A stretch of DNA of 64,000 bases from Bog-756 sp963718405 (GTDB taxonomy: Bacteria; Actinomycetota; Acidimicrobiia; Acidimicrobiales; RAAP-2): the NCBI GenBank assembly GCA_963718405.1, contig CAVQYZ010000002.1, positions 496,001-560,000 of the forward strand, in the 5' to 3' direction. This document shows, piece after piece, positions 49,588-57,772 of the stretch. Position numbers and translations under genes: made by a program. Position 1 is the first letter of the stretch. Each line of letters starts with the position of its first letter. The notes below the pieces were generated by a model. The model did no database searches. It saw nothing but the letters and a program-made list of their open reading frames with translations, and had not been told where the DNA came from.

Positions 49588-50790
49588 ATGTCAGATGCAC
49601 CGCCGGTTTCAGATTGGGACACCGACTTCGATGTGCTGGACCCCGGGTATGTAACCGATCCCTTTTCCATCTGGGACGACCTGCGCCGGTCGTGCCCGGT
49701 GGCCCACACCGATCGGCGGGGCAGCACCTGGCTTCCGACCCGGTACCAGGATGTCGTGGACCTGGCCCATGACATCGACCACTTCAGCTCCCAACAGATC
49801 TCGGTCATCCCGTTCAACGGCGTCCCCCGGGACGAGCCCGTCCTCCAGTACGGCCTCCCGCCCATCTCGGCCGATCCGCCGCTCCACACCTGGACCCGGC
49901 GGCTGTTGCTGCCCTGGTTCTCCCACCGTCGGGTGGACGGTTACGAGACCATGACCCGGGCTCTCTGCTCCGAACTGGTCGACGGGTTCGTGAACACCGG
50001 AGGGACCGACGCCGCCCGTGACTATGCCCAGCAGATTCCGGTCCGGGTCATCGCCTCCATCCTCGGTGTCCCCTCGTCGCTGTCGGACACCTTCACCGGA
50101 TGGGTGCGGGACGTGCTCGAGTTCGCCGACGATCCCGAGCGTCGCCAGCACGGTGCCGAGGGGCTCATCAACTTCTTTGTGGCCGAAGTGGAGCGACGGA
50201 AGAGCGAGCCCGGTGACGACCTGTTGAGCGACCTCCTCCATAGCGAGTTCGACGGTGCACCGGTGGAGAAGAGCGTGGTCCTGGGCGTAGCGGCCCTGGT
50301 CCTGATCGCCGGCGTGGACACCACCTGGAGTGCCATCGGTTCCTCGTTGTGGCACCTGGCCACCCACCCCGACGATCGGGCCAGGTTGGTGGCGGATCCC
50401 GATGCCATGGCGCTGGCGGTCGAGGAGCTGCTCCGGGCGTACTCACCGGTGACCATGGCCCGGGTGGTCACCGAGGACGTCGAGTTCGAGGGCTGTCCGA
50501 TGAAGGCGGGCGACAAGGTGCTCATGAACTTCCCCGGGGCCAATCGCGATCCCGAGGTGTTCGAGGACGCCGACCGGGTGGTGCTGGACCGGGAGCTCAA
50601 CCGTCACGTGGCCTTCGGCTCGGGGATCCACCGGTGCGCCGGCTCCAACCTGGCCCGCATGGAGCTGCGGGTGGCCCTCGAGGAATGGCTGGCCCGCATC
50701 CCCGAGTTCCGGCTGGCCGAAGGGGCCGAGGTCACCTGGGCCGGCGGCCAGGTGCGGGGGCCACGGTCGATTCCGGTGGTGTTCCCATGA
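49588..50790 (+). CDS. Cytochrome P450
   Basis: AAGGAG lies 5 nt before ATG 49588. The 400-residue protein is a soluble bacterial P450: I-helix AGVDTTWSAI (residues 241-250), ExxR at EELLR (E280-R283), and the heme loop FGSGIHRCAGSNLARME with the Cys ligand at 350. DPPLHTWTRRLL is the usual pre-I region. Such enzymes start oxidation of steroid, terpenoid or alkane side chains. Its stop overlaps a ferredoxin gene (ATGA), its likely redox partner. The reductase-like gene at 22203 may supply electrons. Substrate unknown; CYP family cannot be assigned by eye. Confidence 0.95.
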   Translation: MSDAPPVSDWDTDFDVLDPGYVTDPFSIWDDLRRSCPVAHTDRRGSTWLPTRYQDVVDLAHDIDHFSSQQISVIPFNGVPRDEPVLQYGLPPISADPPLHTWTRRLLLPWFSHRRVDGYETMTRALCSELVDGFVNTGGTDAARDYAQQIPVRVIASILGVPSSLSDTFTGWVRDVLEFADDPERRQHGAEGLINFFVAEVERRKSEPGDDLLSDLLHSEFDGAPVEKSVVLGVAALVLIAGVDTTWSAIGSSLWHLATHPDDRARLVADPDAMALAVEELLRAYSPVTMARVVTEDVEFEGCPMKAGDKVLMNFPGANRDPEVFEDADRVVLDRELNRHVAFGSGIHRCAGSNLARMELRVALEEWLARIPEFRLAEGAEVTWAGGQVRGPRSIPVVFP

Positions 50791-50984
50791 GGATCCGGGT
50801 CGACCCCGAAAAGTGCCAGGGACACGCCCGTTGTTACGGCTTGGCCCCCGAGCTGTTCGATGTCGACGACTACGGGCTCTCCACCGTGATCGGCGACGGC
50901 AGTGTGCCGCCCGAGCTCGAGGGCAAGGCGCGGCTGGCCATCGCCAACTGCCCCGAGTACGCCATCGACGAGCTGCCCGACTGA
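50787..50984 (+). CDS. Ferredoxin of the P450 system
   Basis: ATG 50787 overlaps the P450 stop codon by 4 bp. The 65-residue protein has cysteines at 10, 16 and 55 (CQGHARC and ANCPEYAI). That is the C-x2-X-x2-C...C-P pattern of P450 3Fe-4S ferredoxins, with His at the position often occupied by a non-Cys residue. It transfers electrons from a reductase to the P450. The acidic DVDDYG segment is typical of the docking face. Confidence 0.93.
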   Translation: MRIRVDPEKCQGHARCYGLAPELFDVDDYGLSTVIGDGSVPPELEGKARLAIANCPEYAIDELPD

Positions 50985-51017
50985 CCGGTCGGCGTCAGCG
51001 TCAGCGCTGAAGCCTTG

Positions 51018-51314
51018 CTACTCCTCGTTCTCGACGGCCTTCTCCCAACGGAGATCGCGGACCAGCGGGAGGTGGACGACAGTGGCCAGCGTCGGACGGA
51101 AACGGCTCCGCAGGTTGGACCAGGTGGAGGGAGGGGGATTCATGGACGCAGGCGGGTCCGAACCAGCGGCGGCATCGCCGAGTGCTCCCACCAACACGCC
51201 GATGAGCCCAGGTAGCTCCTCGATGTCAACGGGAGTCGAAGCAACGCACACGCCGTCCCGCCAGTGGCTCAGGACGACCGTCCGCTGCCGTGGGTGCCGG
51301 GTAACCCGAAGCAA
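51018..51314 (-). CDS. Small actinobacterial protein of unknown function
   Basis: From TTG 51314 (AGGGA about 10 nt upstream) the frame gives 98 residues. The first half (VTRHPRQRTVVLSHWRDGVC, VASTPVDIEELPGLIGVLVG) has the look of a short ordered domain seen in actinobacterial proteins; the second half is Pro/Ser-rich and less convincing. No ATG or GTG is in frame, and the frame opens about 80 bp farther upstream without a standard start. It is convergent with the ferredoxin gene. Function unknown. Confidence 0.5.
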   Translation of the reverse strand: MLRVTRHPRQRTVVLSHWRDGVCVASTPVDIEELPGLIGVLVGALGDAAAGSDPPASMNPPPSTWSNLRSRFRPTLATVVHLPLVRDLRWEKAVENEE

Positions 51315-51512
51315 CGCACCATTGTCCCTGACCAGCCCGAGGTTGGGAGGACTCGCCCTCCGGTTGGCCTCAGACGTCCATCTTCGAGACCCTCAGATGG
51401 CCGGCCGACAGCATGCCGGCCGGACCAACTCACGTCCCGCTCCCCAATGGTCGCGGCTCGAAGCCGGACGGTCCGACGACCTCGGAGCCTCGGACTGATC
51501 GCCGGGGAGTCC

Positions 51513-52718
51513 CTACGACAGTCGCTCGACGATCATGGCCATGCCCTGGCCGCCACCGACGCACATCGACTCGAGGCCGATGGTCTTACCGGTGTCCTCC
51601 AGGGCGTTGAGGAGCGTGGTCATGATTCGGGCCCCGGTCTGGCCGAAGGGGTGGCCGAGGGCGATGGCCCCGCCCTTGACGTTCAGCTTGTCGTAGCTGA
51701 TGCCCAGGTCCTGGGCCGAGGGCACCACCTGGGCGGCGAAGGCCTCGTTGATCTCCACCAGGTCGATGTCGTCAATGGTCATGCCGGCCCGCTTGAGGGT
51801 CTGGCGGATGGCATCGACCGGCCCGAGGCCCATGATCTCGGGGTTGAGGCCGGTGACTCCACTGGCCACGATGCGGGCCAGCGGGGTGATCCCGAGCTCG
51901 CGGGCCTTGGTGTCGCTCATCACGACCACGGCGGCAGCCCCGTCGTTGAGGGGGCAGGCATTTCCGGCCGTCACCGTCCCGCCTTCGCGGAATACCGGCC
52001 TCAAGGCGGCCAGTCCTTCCAGGGTGGTGCCGGGTCGCGGTCCGTCGTCCTTGGTGACGACCTCGCCGTTGGGAGTGGTCACCGGAATGATCTCCCGGTC
52101 GAAGAAGCCCGCTTCTTGAGCCGCCACCGCCCTGGTCTGAGACTGGAGGGCGAACCTGTCCTGCTCCTCGCGGCTGACCTTCTTGAACTCCGCCACGTTC
52201 TCGGCGGTCTGGCCCATGGCGATGTAGACGTCCGGCAGTCCGGCCAGTGGGGTCCACGGCTCGCCGGTGGCCGGGGTGCGCTCCACGGTCCGGGCCTCCG
52301 CTTCGGCGAACGCCGGGTTGTGGGGCCCGATGTCGGCCGCTCCGTAGGCGTAGCGGCTCACGGTCTCGACCCCGGCCGCCACGAAGATGTCGCCCTCACC
52401 GGCCCGGATGGCATGGGCAGCCATGCGGATGGTCTGGAGGGACGACGAGCAGTACCGGTTCACCGTGACGCCCGGCACGTTCGGCAGACCCGCCAGGAGG
52501 GCGGCCACCCGTCCGATGTTGTATCCCGCCTCGCCACCCGGCTGGCCCGAGCCCATGATCACGTCTTCGACCGACTGCGGATCGACCTCGGGCACCTTGG
52601 CCAGTACCTCGCGGATGACCAGGGCGGCAAGGTCGTCGGGACGGCAGTCCACCAGGGAGCCCTTGTTGGCCCTTCCGATCGGGGTCCGGCCGGTGGCGAC
52701 GATGACGGCTTCGGGCAT
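51513..52718 (-). CDS. Thiolase (acetyl-CoA C-acyltransferase)
   Basis: ATG 52718 is preceded at 4 nt by GAGGAG and gives 401 residues. Catalytic Cys90 lies in VNRYCSSSLQTI; the second Cys in CVGGGQGMAM and the His in IALGHPFGQTGAR complete the active site. VEINEAFAAQ is also typical. The family includes FadA5/FadA6-type thiolases of cholesterol side-chain and ring degradation as well as ordinary beta-oxidation thiolases. Its promoter region is shared, divergently, with the pair of acyl-CoA dehydrogenases, and holds two palindromes. It catalyses the final thiolytic step of a beta-oxidation round. Confidence 0.94.
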   Translation of the reverse strand: MPEAVIVATGRTPIGRANKGSLVDCRPDDLAALVIREVLAKVPEVDPQSVEDVIMGSGQPGGEAGYNIGRVAALLAGLPNVPGVTVNRYCSSSLQTIRMAAHAIRAGEGDIFVAAGVETVSRYAYGAADIGPHNPAFAEAEARTVERTPATGEPWTPLAGLPDVYIAMGQTAENVAEFKKVSREEQDRFALQSQTRAVAAQEAGFFDREIIPVTTPNGEVVTKDDGPRPGTTLEGLAALRPVFREGGTVTAGNACPLNDGAAAVVVMSDTKARELGITPLARIVASGVTGLNPEIMGLGPVDAIRQTLKRAGMTIDDIDLVEINEAFAAQVVPSAQDLGISYDKLNVKGGAIALGHPFGQTGARIMTTLLNALEDTGKTIGLESMCVGGGQGMAMIVERLS

Positions 52719-52806
52719 GTGGCACTCCTCGGATTTCGGCGGCGGCGCCGCTCTGTGGGCTTCCCCGTCGACCCCCAAGGGCCCATCGGGTTTATGACTC
52801 GCAAAC

Positions 52807-52820
52807 TTACCGGGTGGTAA
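52807..52820. promoter_or_regulatory. TTACC-N4-GGTAA palindrome upstream of the thiolase
   Basis: TTACC-GGGT-GGTAA is a perfect 5-bp inverted repeat, 89 bp upstream of the thiolase start. This shape is common for TetR-family operators of actinobacterial fatty-acid genes. Which regulator binds is unknown; none is adjacent. Confidence 0.5.
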
Positions 52821-52932
52821 CCCTACTGGGGACCGGACACGGGCGTTCCTGACGCTTCAGGGGGCAGGCTACAAGGCCGGTGCGGGCGAACGCACTCCCA
52901 CTCCGGAACGGTGGCGCCGCTTCCGAGGTGAA

Positions 52933-52946
52933 TGTAACGTGTTCTA
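52933..52946. promoter_or_regulatory. KstR-like operator in the divergent promoter region
   Basis: TGTAACGTGTTCTA matches the 14-bp pattern TNNAACNNGTTNNA described for KstR, the TetR repressor of cholesterol catabolism in mycobacteria, at every fixed position. It lies about 155 bp upstream of the first acyl-CoA dehydrogenase and 215 bp from the thiolase. The match is seen directly; binding by a KstR-type protein is inferred. Confidence 0.5.
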
Positions 52947-53100
52947 GTAATCGGCCGCGCCGGCCGCCCCATCAGGGGGTCCTAGGCTCTGCTGGCCGAG
53001 GCCCGGCATGGTCCGGGTGCCCCACACCGATCGCAGGTCGGTCCCGGGGGAGCAGGGCAATCGAACCGGCGCCGCGCACCGGACTAACGGGAGGGACCCC

Positions 53101-54276
53101 ATGGAGATCGGCTACACAGAAGAACAAGAGGCCCTCCGGGACCAACTCCGCGAGTACTACGCCGACCTGCTCACCCCCGAGGTGGAGGAGCAGCTGGTCG
53201 AGAGCCACGGCATCGGTCCCAACATGCGGCGGGTGGTCAAGCAGATGGCCGCCGACGGTTGGCTGGGCATCGGGTGGCCCACCGAGTACGGCGGCCAGGG
53301 CCGATCGGCTCTCGAGCAGTACATCTTCTTCGACGAGTCGATGCGGGCCGGGGCCCCGGTCCCCATGCTGACCATCAACACGGTCGGTCCGACCATCATG
53401 GACTTCGGGACCCCGGAGCAAAAGGAGTTCTTCCTCCCCAAGATCCTGGCCGGCGAGATCCACTTCTGCATCGGCTACACCGAACCTGAGTCCGGCACCG
53501 ACCTGGCCTCGCTCCAGACCCGTGCCGTCCGTGACGGCGACGAGTATGTCATCAACGGCCAGAAGATCTACACATCACTGGCCGGAGGCGCCGACTACAT
53601 CTGGTTGGCCACCCGGACCGATCCCGAAGTGGCCAAGCACAAGGGCATCTCCATGTTCATCGTCCCCATGGATACCCCCGGTATCAAAGTGGTGCCGATG
53701 TCCCTGCTCGGCGACCACAACATCAATTACACGTTCTACGAAGACGTGCGGGTCCCGGCCGGCAATCTGGTCGGGGGCGAGAACAACGGTTGGACGCTCA
53801 TCACCAACCAGCTCAATCACGAGCGGGTCACCCTGTGCTCATCGGGGATCATCGAGCGGGCCCTGTCCGACGTCAGGGCCTGGGCCCAGAACACCAAACT
53901 GGCCGACGGCCGGCGGGTCATCGACCAGGAGTGGGTGCAGGTGCACCTGGCCCGGGTCTACGCCCGGCTGGAATTCCTCAAGCTGATCAACTGGAAGGTG
54001 GCGTGGACGGCGACCCAGGGCCATCTGGACGTGGCCGATGCCTCGACCACCAAGGTCTTCGGCACCGAGTTCTACATGGAGGCCTTCAAACTGATGATGG
54101 AGGTGGTCGGCCAGGCCGGCTATCTCACCCGCGGCAGTCCCGAGGCCATCCTGGCCGGACGTCTCGAGTCCTACGCTCGCAGCCTGGTCATCCTGACCTT
54201 CGGCGGGGGCACCAACGAGATCCAGCGCGACCTCATCGCCATCTTCGGCCTGGGTCTGCCCCGCTCGCTCCGGTAG
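53101..54276 (+). CDS. Acyl-CoA dehydrogenase, ChsE2/FadE29-like
   Basis: ATG 53101 (GGGAGG at 7 nt) gives 391 residues. ACAD landmarks: GWLGIGWPTEYGGQGRSALEQ, FCIGYTEPESGTDLASLQT, DEYVINGQKIYTSLAGGADY, FYEDVRVPAGNLVGGENNGWTL and TFGGGTNEIQRDLIAI (short motifs). The GWPTEYGG...YTEPESGTDLASL combination is characteristic of FadE29/ChsE2-type subunits that form alpha2-beta2 tetramers with a shorter, divergent partner. That partner is the next gene, 52 bp downstream. Substrates of such pairs are CoA esters of steroid side chains in mycobacteria; here that is a family-based inference. Confidence 0.9.
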   Translation: MEIGYTEEQEALRDQLREYYADLLTPEVEEQLVESHGIGPNMRRVVKQMAADGWLGIGWPTEYGGQGRSALEQYIFFDESMRAGAPVPMLTINTVGPTIMDFGTPEQKEFFLPKILAGEIHFCIGYTEPESGTDLASLQTRAVRDGDEYVINGQKIYTSLAGGADYIWLATRTDPEVAKHKGISMFIVPMDTPGIKVVPMSLLGDHNINYTFYEDVRVPAGNLVGGENNGWTLITNQLNHERVTLCSSGIIERALSDVRAWAQNTKLADGRRVIDQEWVQVHLARVYARLEFLKLINWKVAWTATQGHLDVADASTTKVFGTEFYMEAFKLMMEVVGQAGYLTRGSPEAILAGRLESYARSLVILTFGGGTNEIQRDLIAIFGLGLPRSLR

Positions 54277-54328
54277 CCACTCCACAACCACGACGAACCA
54301 CAGAACGACAGAAGAGGAAACGTAAGCC

Positions 54329-55456
54329 ATGGACTTCTCCTTCAGTGAGGAACAAGAGGCCGTCCGCGAGCTGGCCGGTCGGATCTTCACCGACCTGGCC
54401 ACCCACGAGCGCCTGCGTGAGATGGAGGCGGACCCTGAAGCCGAGCGGTTCGACCGCAAGCTCTGGGCCGAGCTGGCGGCAGCCGGCCTCCTGGGCATCT
54501 CCCTTCCCGAAGAGGTCGGGGGCGCCGGGCTGGGCTTTGTCGAGACCGGTCTGCTGGTCGAGGCGGCCGGTCGCACCGCGGCCTACGTGCCGGCCATCGA
54601 GACCCTGGCTGCGGCAGCACCGGCCATCGCCCGTTTCGGGACCGAGGCCCAGCGCCAGCGGTGGCTCCCGGGCGTGGTCGCCGGCGACACGGTGATCACC
54701 ACGGCGCTGGTGGAGCTGGGTGGAACGCCTGGGGCCCCGTCCACGGTGGCCGAGCGCCACGGCGAGGGCTGGTTGCTCACCGGCACCAAGTCGTGTGTGC
54801 CCTCGGGGATGTTTGCCGACGCCGCGCTGGTGACCGCCAGGACGGGGCCCGATTCGGTGGCCGTGTTCATCGTGGACACGTCGGCCTCCGGTGTCAGCCG
54901 GGAGCGCCAGCCCATCAACACCGGTCAGTTCGAAGCGGTGCTCACCCTCGACGGTGTGAAGGTCGGCTCCGATGCGGTGCTGGGCACGACCGAGGATGGA
55001 GCGGCCATCATCGAGTGGCTGGTCCAGAGGACCACGGTGGCGGTGGCACTGGCCCAGGCCGGAGCAGCGGCGGCCTCGCTGGCCCTGGTGGCCGAGTACA
55101 CGAAGACCCGCGAGCAGTTCGGCAAGCCCATCGCCACCTTTCAGGCGGTCGGTCAGCGCGCTGCCGATGCCTATGTCGACACCGAGGCCATCCGGCTCAC
55201 CGCCTGGCAGGCGGCGTGGCGTATCTCCGAGGGCCTGCCGGCCGACAAGGAGGTGGCCATCGCCAAGTTCTGGGCTGCCGACGGGGGTCAACGGGTGGTC
55301 CACGCCGCCGTGCACCTCCACGGTGGTGTGGGCGTCGACCGCGACTACCCGCTGCATCGCTACTTCCTCATGACCAAGCACCTCGAGCTGACCCTGGGCG
55401 GCGCCACCGATCAGCTGCTCCAGCTCGGGGCCATCCTGGCCGCCGAGCCGGTCTGA
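54329..55456 (+). CDS. Acyl-CoA dehydrogenase, FadE28/ChsE1-like partner
   Basis: GAGGAAA precedes ATG 54329; the product has 375 residues. MDFSFSEEQEAVRELAGRIF, AAAGLLGISLPEEVGGAGLG, YTKTREQFGKPIATFQAV and VHLHGGVGVDRDYPLHRY are present. The FAD/substrate loop is degenerate (TTALVELGGTPGAPSTV instead of a canonical TEPxxGSD), and the C-terminus is short (TLGGATDQLLQL), as in the non-catalytic-looking partner of heterotetrameric dehydrogenases. Together with 53101-54276 it is expected to form one alpha2-beta2 enzyme. Co-transcribed. Confidence 0.88.
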   Translation: MDFSFSEEQEAVRELAGRIFTDLATHERLREMEADPEAERFDRKLWAELAAAGLLGISLPEEVGGAGLGFVETGLLVEAAGRTAAYVPAIETLAAAAPAIARFGTEAQRQRWLPGVVAGDTVITTALVELGGTPGAPSTVAERHGEGWLLTGTKSCVPSGMFADAALVTARTGPDSVAVFIVDTSASGVSRERQPINTGQFEAVLTLDGVKVGSDAVLGTTEDGAAIIEWLVQRTTVAVALAQAGAAAASLALVAEYTKTREQFGKPIATFQAVGQRAADAYVDTEAIRLTAWQAAWRISEGLPADKEVAIAKFWAADGGQRVVHAAVHLHGGVGVDRDYPLHRYFLMTKHLELTLGGATDQLLQLGAILAAEPV

Positions 55457-55508
55457 CCCGCTCGGCCCGTCGCCGGTAGCCGGATAGACGAAAGCAGCAG
55501 ACCCGACC

Positions 55509-56585
55509 ATGGTGATGGGGCGTCGACCCGGGGTGGAGCGGGCCTCCTGGCCCATCACTGTCACCGACCTGGTCGGCCTGGCCAGCCAGTTCGCCACGGC
55601 CATGGCCCGGGTGCCGTTCCGGCGACCGTGGTCCGGTGACGGCAATCTGCCGCACAACCTGGCGGTGGCGCTCACCCGGGAGACCATCCGTTCGTTCATG
55701 GGGTACTCGTCCTCCCTCCCCATCGCCGAGTGGCGGTCGGTCGAAGTGGTGCTGGACGATCTGAGTGGGATGATCCTCCCGCCCCTGGTGCGCTCGGTCG
55801 ATGTGGCTCAGCAGGCCGCCACGGTGGCCGGCGTTCCAGGCATCTGGTACCGGCCGAAGAACGGCGACGTCCAGGGCACCATCCTCTATCTCCACGGCGG
55901 AGGCTACGTAGGCACCTCACCCCGCATGTATGCGCTGTTCATCGCCTGGATCAGTCGCCGCACCCGGTGCGAGATCTTCGTCGCCGATATCCGGTTGGCT
56001 CCGGAGTTCCCGTTCCCGGCCGATCTGGAGGACGCCGTGCTGGTCATGGAGGCCCTGTTGGTCGGGGGCGTTGAACCGTCACGGATGTTCGTGGCCGGAG
56101 ACTCCAGTGGTGGAGGGCTGGTCTCGTCCCTCATCTACTCGATGGTCTCGACCAACCATCGATCCATCGCCGGAGCCATTCTCTTCTCGCCCGAGTTGGA
56201 CCTGGTCCTCGACGAGCCGTCGATCACCTCCAATGCCGATCGGGACATCCTGCCCTGGAACATCCCCACCGCCTCGTACCTGCACGGTCTCGATCCCGAT
56301 TCGAGCCCGGTGTCCGCCCTCGACCAGGACGTGAGCAAGTGGCCCCCGACCTTCATCTCCTACGGGGGCGACGAGATGTTCCGTGACTCCATCCGCCGAT
56401 TCGTCATCAACCTCGACCGTGCCGACGTCGATGTGGTGGCAATGGAGGAGCCGGGGATGTTCCATGTGTTCCCCATCCTCATGCCCTGGGCTGACCGGAG
56501 CCGCCAGGTCTATCGGGCGGTGGGGGAGTTCGTGGATAGCCACGTGGCCCCGTCGGTGCCGACCGAAACGGAAGGATCACCATGA
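55509..56585 (+). CDS. Alpha/beta hydrolase, hormone-sensitive-lipase family
   Basis: A 358-residue enzyme. The oxyanion-hole motif TILYLHGGGYVGTSP (HGGGY), nucleophile elbow VAGDSSGGGLVSSL (Ser in GDSSG), Asp in FISYGGDEMFRDS and His in GMFHVFPILMP define the triad and the HSL (GDSAG) family. The first 80 residues are an alpha-helical cap. It likely cleaves esters, perhaps of steroid or lipid substrates given its neighbours. It follows the acyl-CoA dehydrogenase pair by 52 bp and overlaps the VOC gene by 4 bp, so it belongs to that operon. Confidence 0.92.
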   Translation: MVMGRRPGVERASWPITVTDLVGLASQFATAMARVPFRRPWSGDGNLPHNLAVALTRETIRSFMGYSSSLPIAEWRSVEVVLDDLSGMILPPLVRSVDVAQQAATVAGVPGIWYRPKNGDVQGTILYLHGGGYVGTSPRMYALFIAWISRRTRCEIFVADIRLAPEFPFPADLEDAVLVMEALLVGGVEPSRMFVAGDSSGGGLVSSLIYSMVSTNHRSIAGAILFSPELDLVLDEPSITSNADRDILPWNIPTASYLHGLDPDSSPVSALDQDVSKWPPTFISYGGDEMFRDSIRRFVINLDRADVDVVAMEEPGMFHVFPILMPWADRSRQVYRAVGEFVDSHVAPSVPTETEGSP

Positions 56586-57022
56586 CGGTTTCGTTCTCGC
56601 ACCTCGGGATCTGCGTGTCCGACCTCGATCGCTCGGTCCGCTTCTACTGCGAGGGACTGGGGTTCGAACAGGTGGCCAGCCACCGGGTGGGGGAGGAGTT
56701 CGCCGCCCTGATGGAGGTGGACGGCGTCGAGCTGGAGTCGCGGATGCTGGCCCGGGACGGCGTGACCATCGAGCTGCTCGGCTACCGGACCCCCGAGACC
56801 ACCGGCGACGGCGGGCGCCGGCCCATGAACCAGTTGGGATTGACCCACCTGTCCCTGCGGGTGGACGACGTCGACCGTGTGGCTTCGACCATCGAGGCCT
56901 TCGGAGGCACGGTGGTGCGTCCCACCCGTACCACCTTCGACTTGGACACCGTACGGCTCGACTTCCTCTACTGCACCGATCCCGACGGCGTCCGCATCGA
57001 GCTCATGGATCTGCCCACATGA
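56582..57022 (+). CDS. VOC/glyoxalase-fold protein
   Basis: ATG 56582 overlaps the hydrolase stop (ATGA). The 146-residue protein has two beta-alpha-beta-beta-beta repeats of the vicinal-oxygen-chelate fold: FSHLGICVSDLDRSVRFYCEGLGFE (first half; H in SHLG, potential metal ligand) and GLTHLSLRVDDVDRVASTIEAFGG (H in THLSL), with TDPDGVRIELMDL ending the second (Glu ligand). Ligands His, His and Glu fit a metal site. Candidate roles are methylmalonyl-CoA epimerase, glyoxalase or an extradiol-type dioxygenase; none can be chosen here. Confidence 0.88.
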   Translation: MTVSFSHLGICVSDLDRSVRFYCEGLGFEQVASHRVGEEFAALMEVDGVELESRMLARDGVTIELLGYRTPETTGDGGRRPMNQLGLTHLSLRVDDVDRVASTIEAFGGTVVRPTRTTFDLDTVRLDFLYCTDPDGVRIELMDLPT

Positions 57023-57071
57023 CCATGCCCACCCGTGGGTCGTTGAGGGACGGGGCCCCTCCCGGTCCGGG

Positions 57072-57077
57072 TACCGT
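57072..57077 (+). promoter_or_regulatory. -10 box for the rhodanese gene
   Basis: TACCGT followed by 6 nt (TGTGCC) and GTG 57084; leaderless arrangement. Confidence 0.45.
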
Positions 57078-57083
57078 TGTGCC

Positions 57084-57434
57084 GTGACCGAACAGCCTCC
57101 GACCGCCACCGACATCGACCCCGCCGCCGCCCGGCTCCTCATCGACGGGGGAGCGCTCCTCCTCGATGTCCGGGAGGACGACGAGTGGGAGGCGGGTCAC
57201 GCCCCTGAGGCCGTGCACGTGGCCATGGGGCTGGTGCCTGAACGCATCCACGAGATCCCCGACGACCGGACCGTGGTCTGCGTGTGCCGGGTCGGAGGGC
57301 GATCGGGTGCGGTAGCCGGGGCCCTGATCGGCCAGGGCTACGACGTGCGGAACCTCGACGGCGGCATGCTGGCGTGGGAGGCCGCCGGCCTACCGGTGGT
57401 CACCGACCGCGGCGACGTCGGCAGGATCGTGTGA
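57084..57434 (+). CDS. Rhodanese-like sulfurtransferase
   Basis: GTG 57084 gives 116 residues, a single rhodanese domain. LLLDVREDDEWEAGHAPEAVHV is the N-terminal signature, and VCVCRVGGRSGAVAGAL carries the active-site Cys in CRVGGRS (the classical CRxGxR loop). NLDGGMLAWEAAGLPV closes the fold. Likely a thiosulfate or persulfide sulfurtransferase. A DUF4031 gene follows in 20 bp. Confidence 0.92.
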   Translation: MTEQPPTATDIDPAAARLLIDGGALLLDVREDDEWEAGHAPEAVHVAMGLVPERIHEIPDDRTVVCVCRVGGRSGAVAGALIGQGYDVRNLDGGMLAWEAAGLPVVTDRGDVGRIV

Positions 57435-57453
57435 GCCGGCCCACTGCGCGCCG

Positions 57454-57768
57454 GTGACCGTCTACCTCGATGACTGGCGGCAGCCGGCCCGACTGGGGCC
57501 GGTCGACGACCGGTGGTCCCACCTGGTGGCCGACAGCGACGAGGAGCTGCACGAGTTCGCCTCCCGACTGGGCATGAGACGGGAGTGGTTCCAGCACAAA
57601 GAGCGGCGCCCCCATCAGTCCCACTACGACCTGCCCGAGCGATCCCGCCAACGGGCGTTGGCCCTGGGGGCGGTGCCGGTCACCTGGCGCCAGGTGGGAC
57701 GGATGATGCGGCTTCGCCGAGCCACCAATCCGGATCACGGTACGCCGGCCGGCACTCCGAAGCGGTGA
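57454..57768 (+). CDS. DUF4031 domain protein
   Basis: GTG 57454 gives 104 residues. MTVYLDDWRQPARLGPVDDRWSHL, DSDEELHEFASRLGMRREWFQHK and HQSHYDLPERSRQRALALGA are the conserved DUF4031 elements (short forms: VYLDDWR, HYDLPERSR). The function of the family is unknown. The C-terminus (about 15 residues) is low-complexity. It is squeezed between the rhodanese gene (20 bp gap) and the thiolase-like gene (5 bp gap), so co-transcription is likely. Confidence 0.9.
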   Translation: MTVYLDDWRQPARLGPVDDRWSHLVADSDEELHEFASRLGMRREWFQHKERRPHQSHYDLPERSRQRALALGAVPVTWRQVGRMMRLRRATNPDHGTPAGTPKR

Positions 57769-57772
57769 ACGG

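Noticed and set aside
53008..53100. Upstream extension of the first acyl-CoA dehydrogenase of the pair
   Set aside because: The family N-terminus begins at ATG 53101, which has a GGGAGG SD; upstream residues are not conserved.
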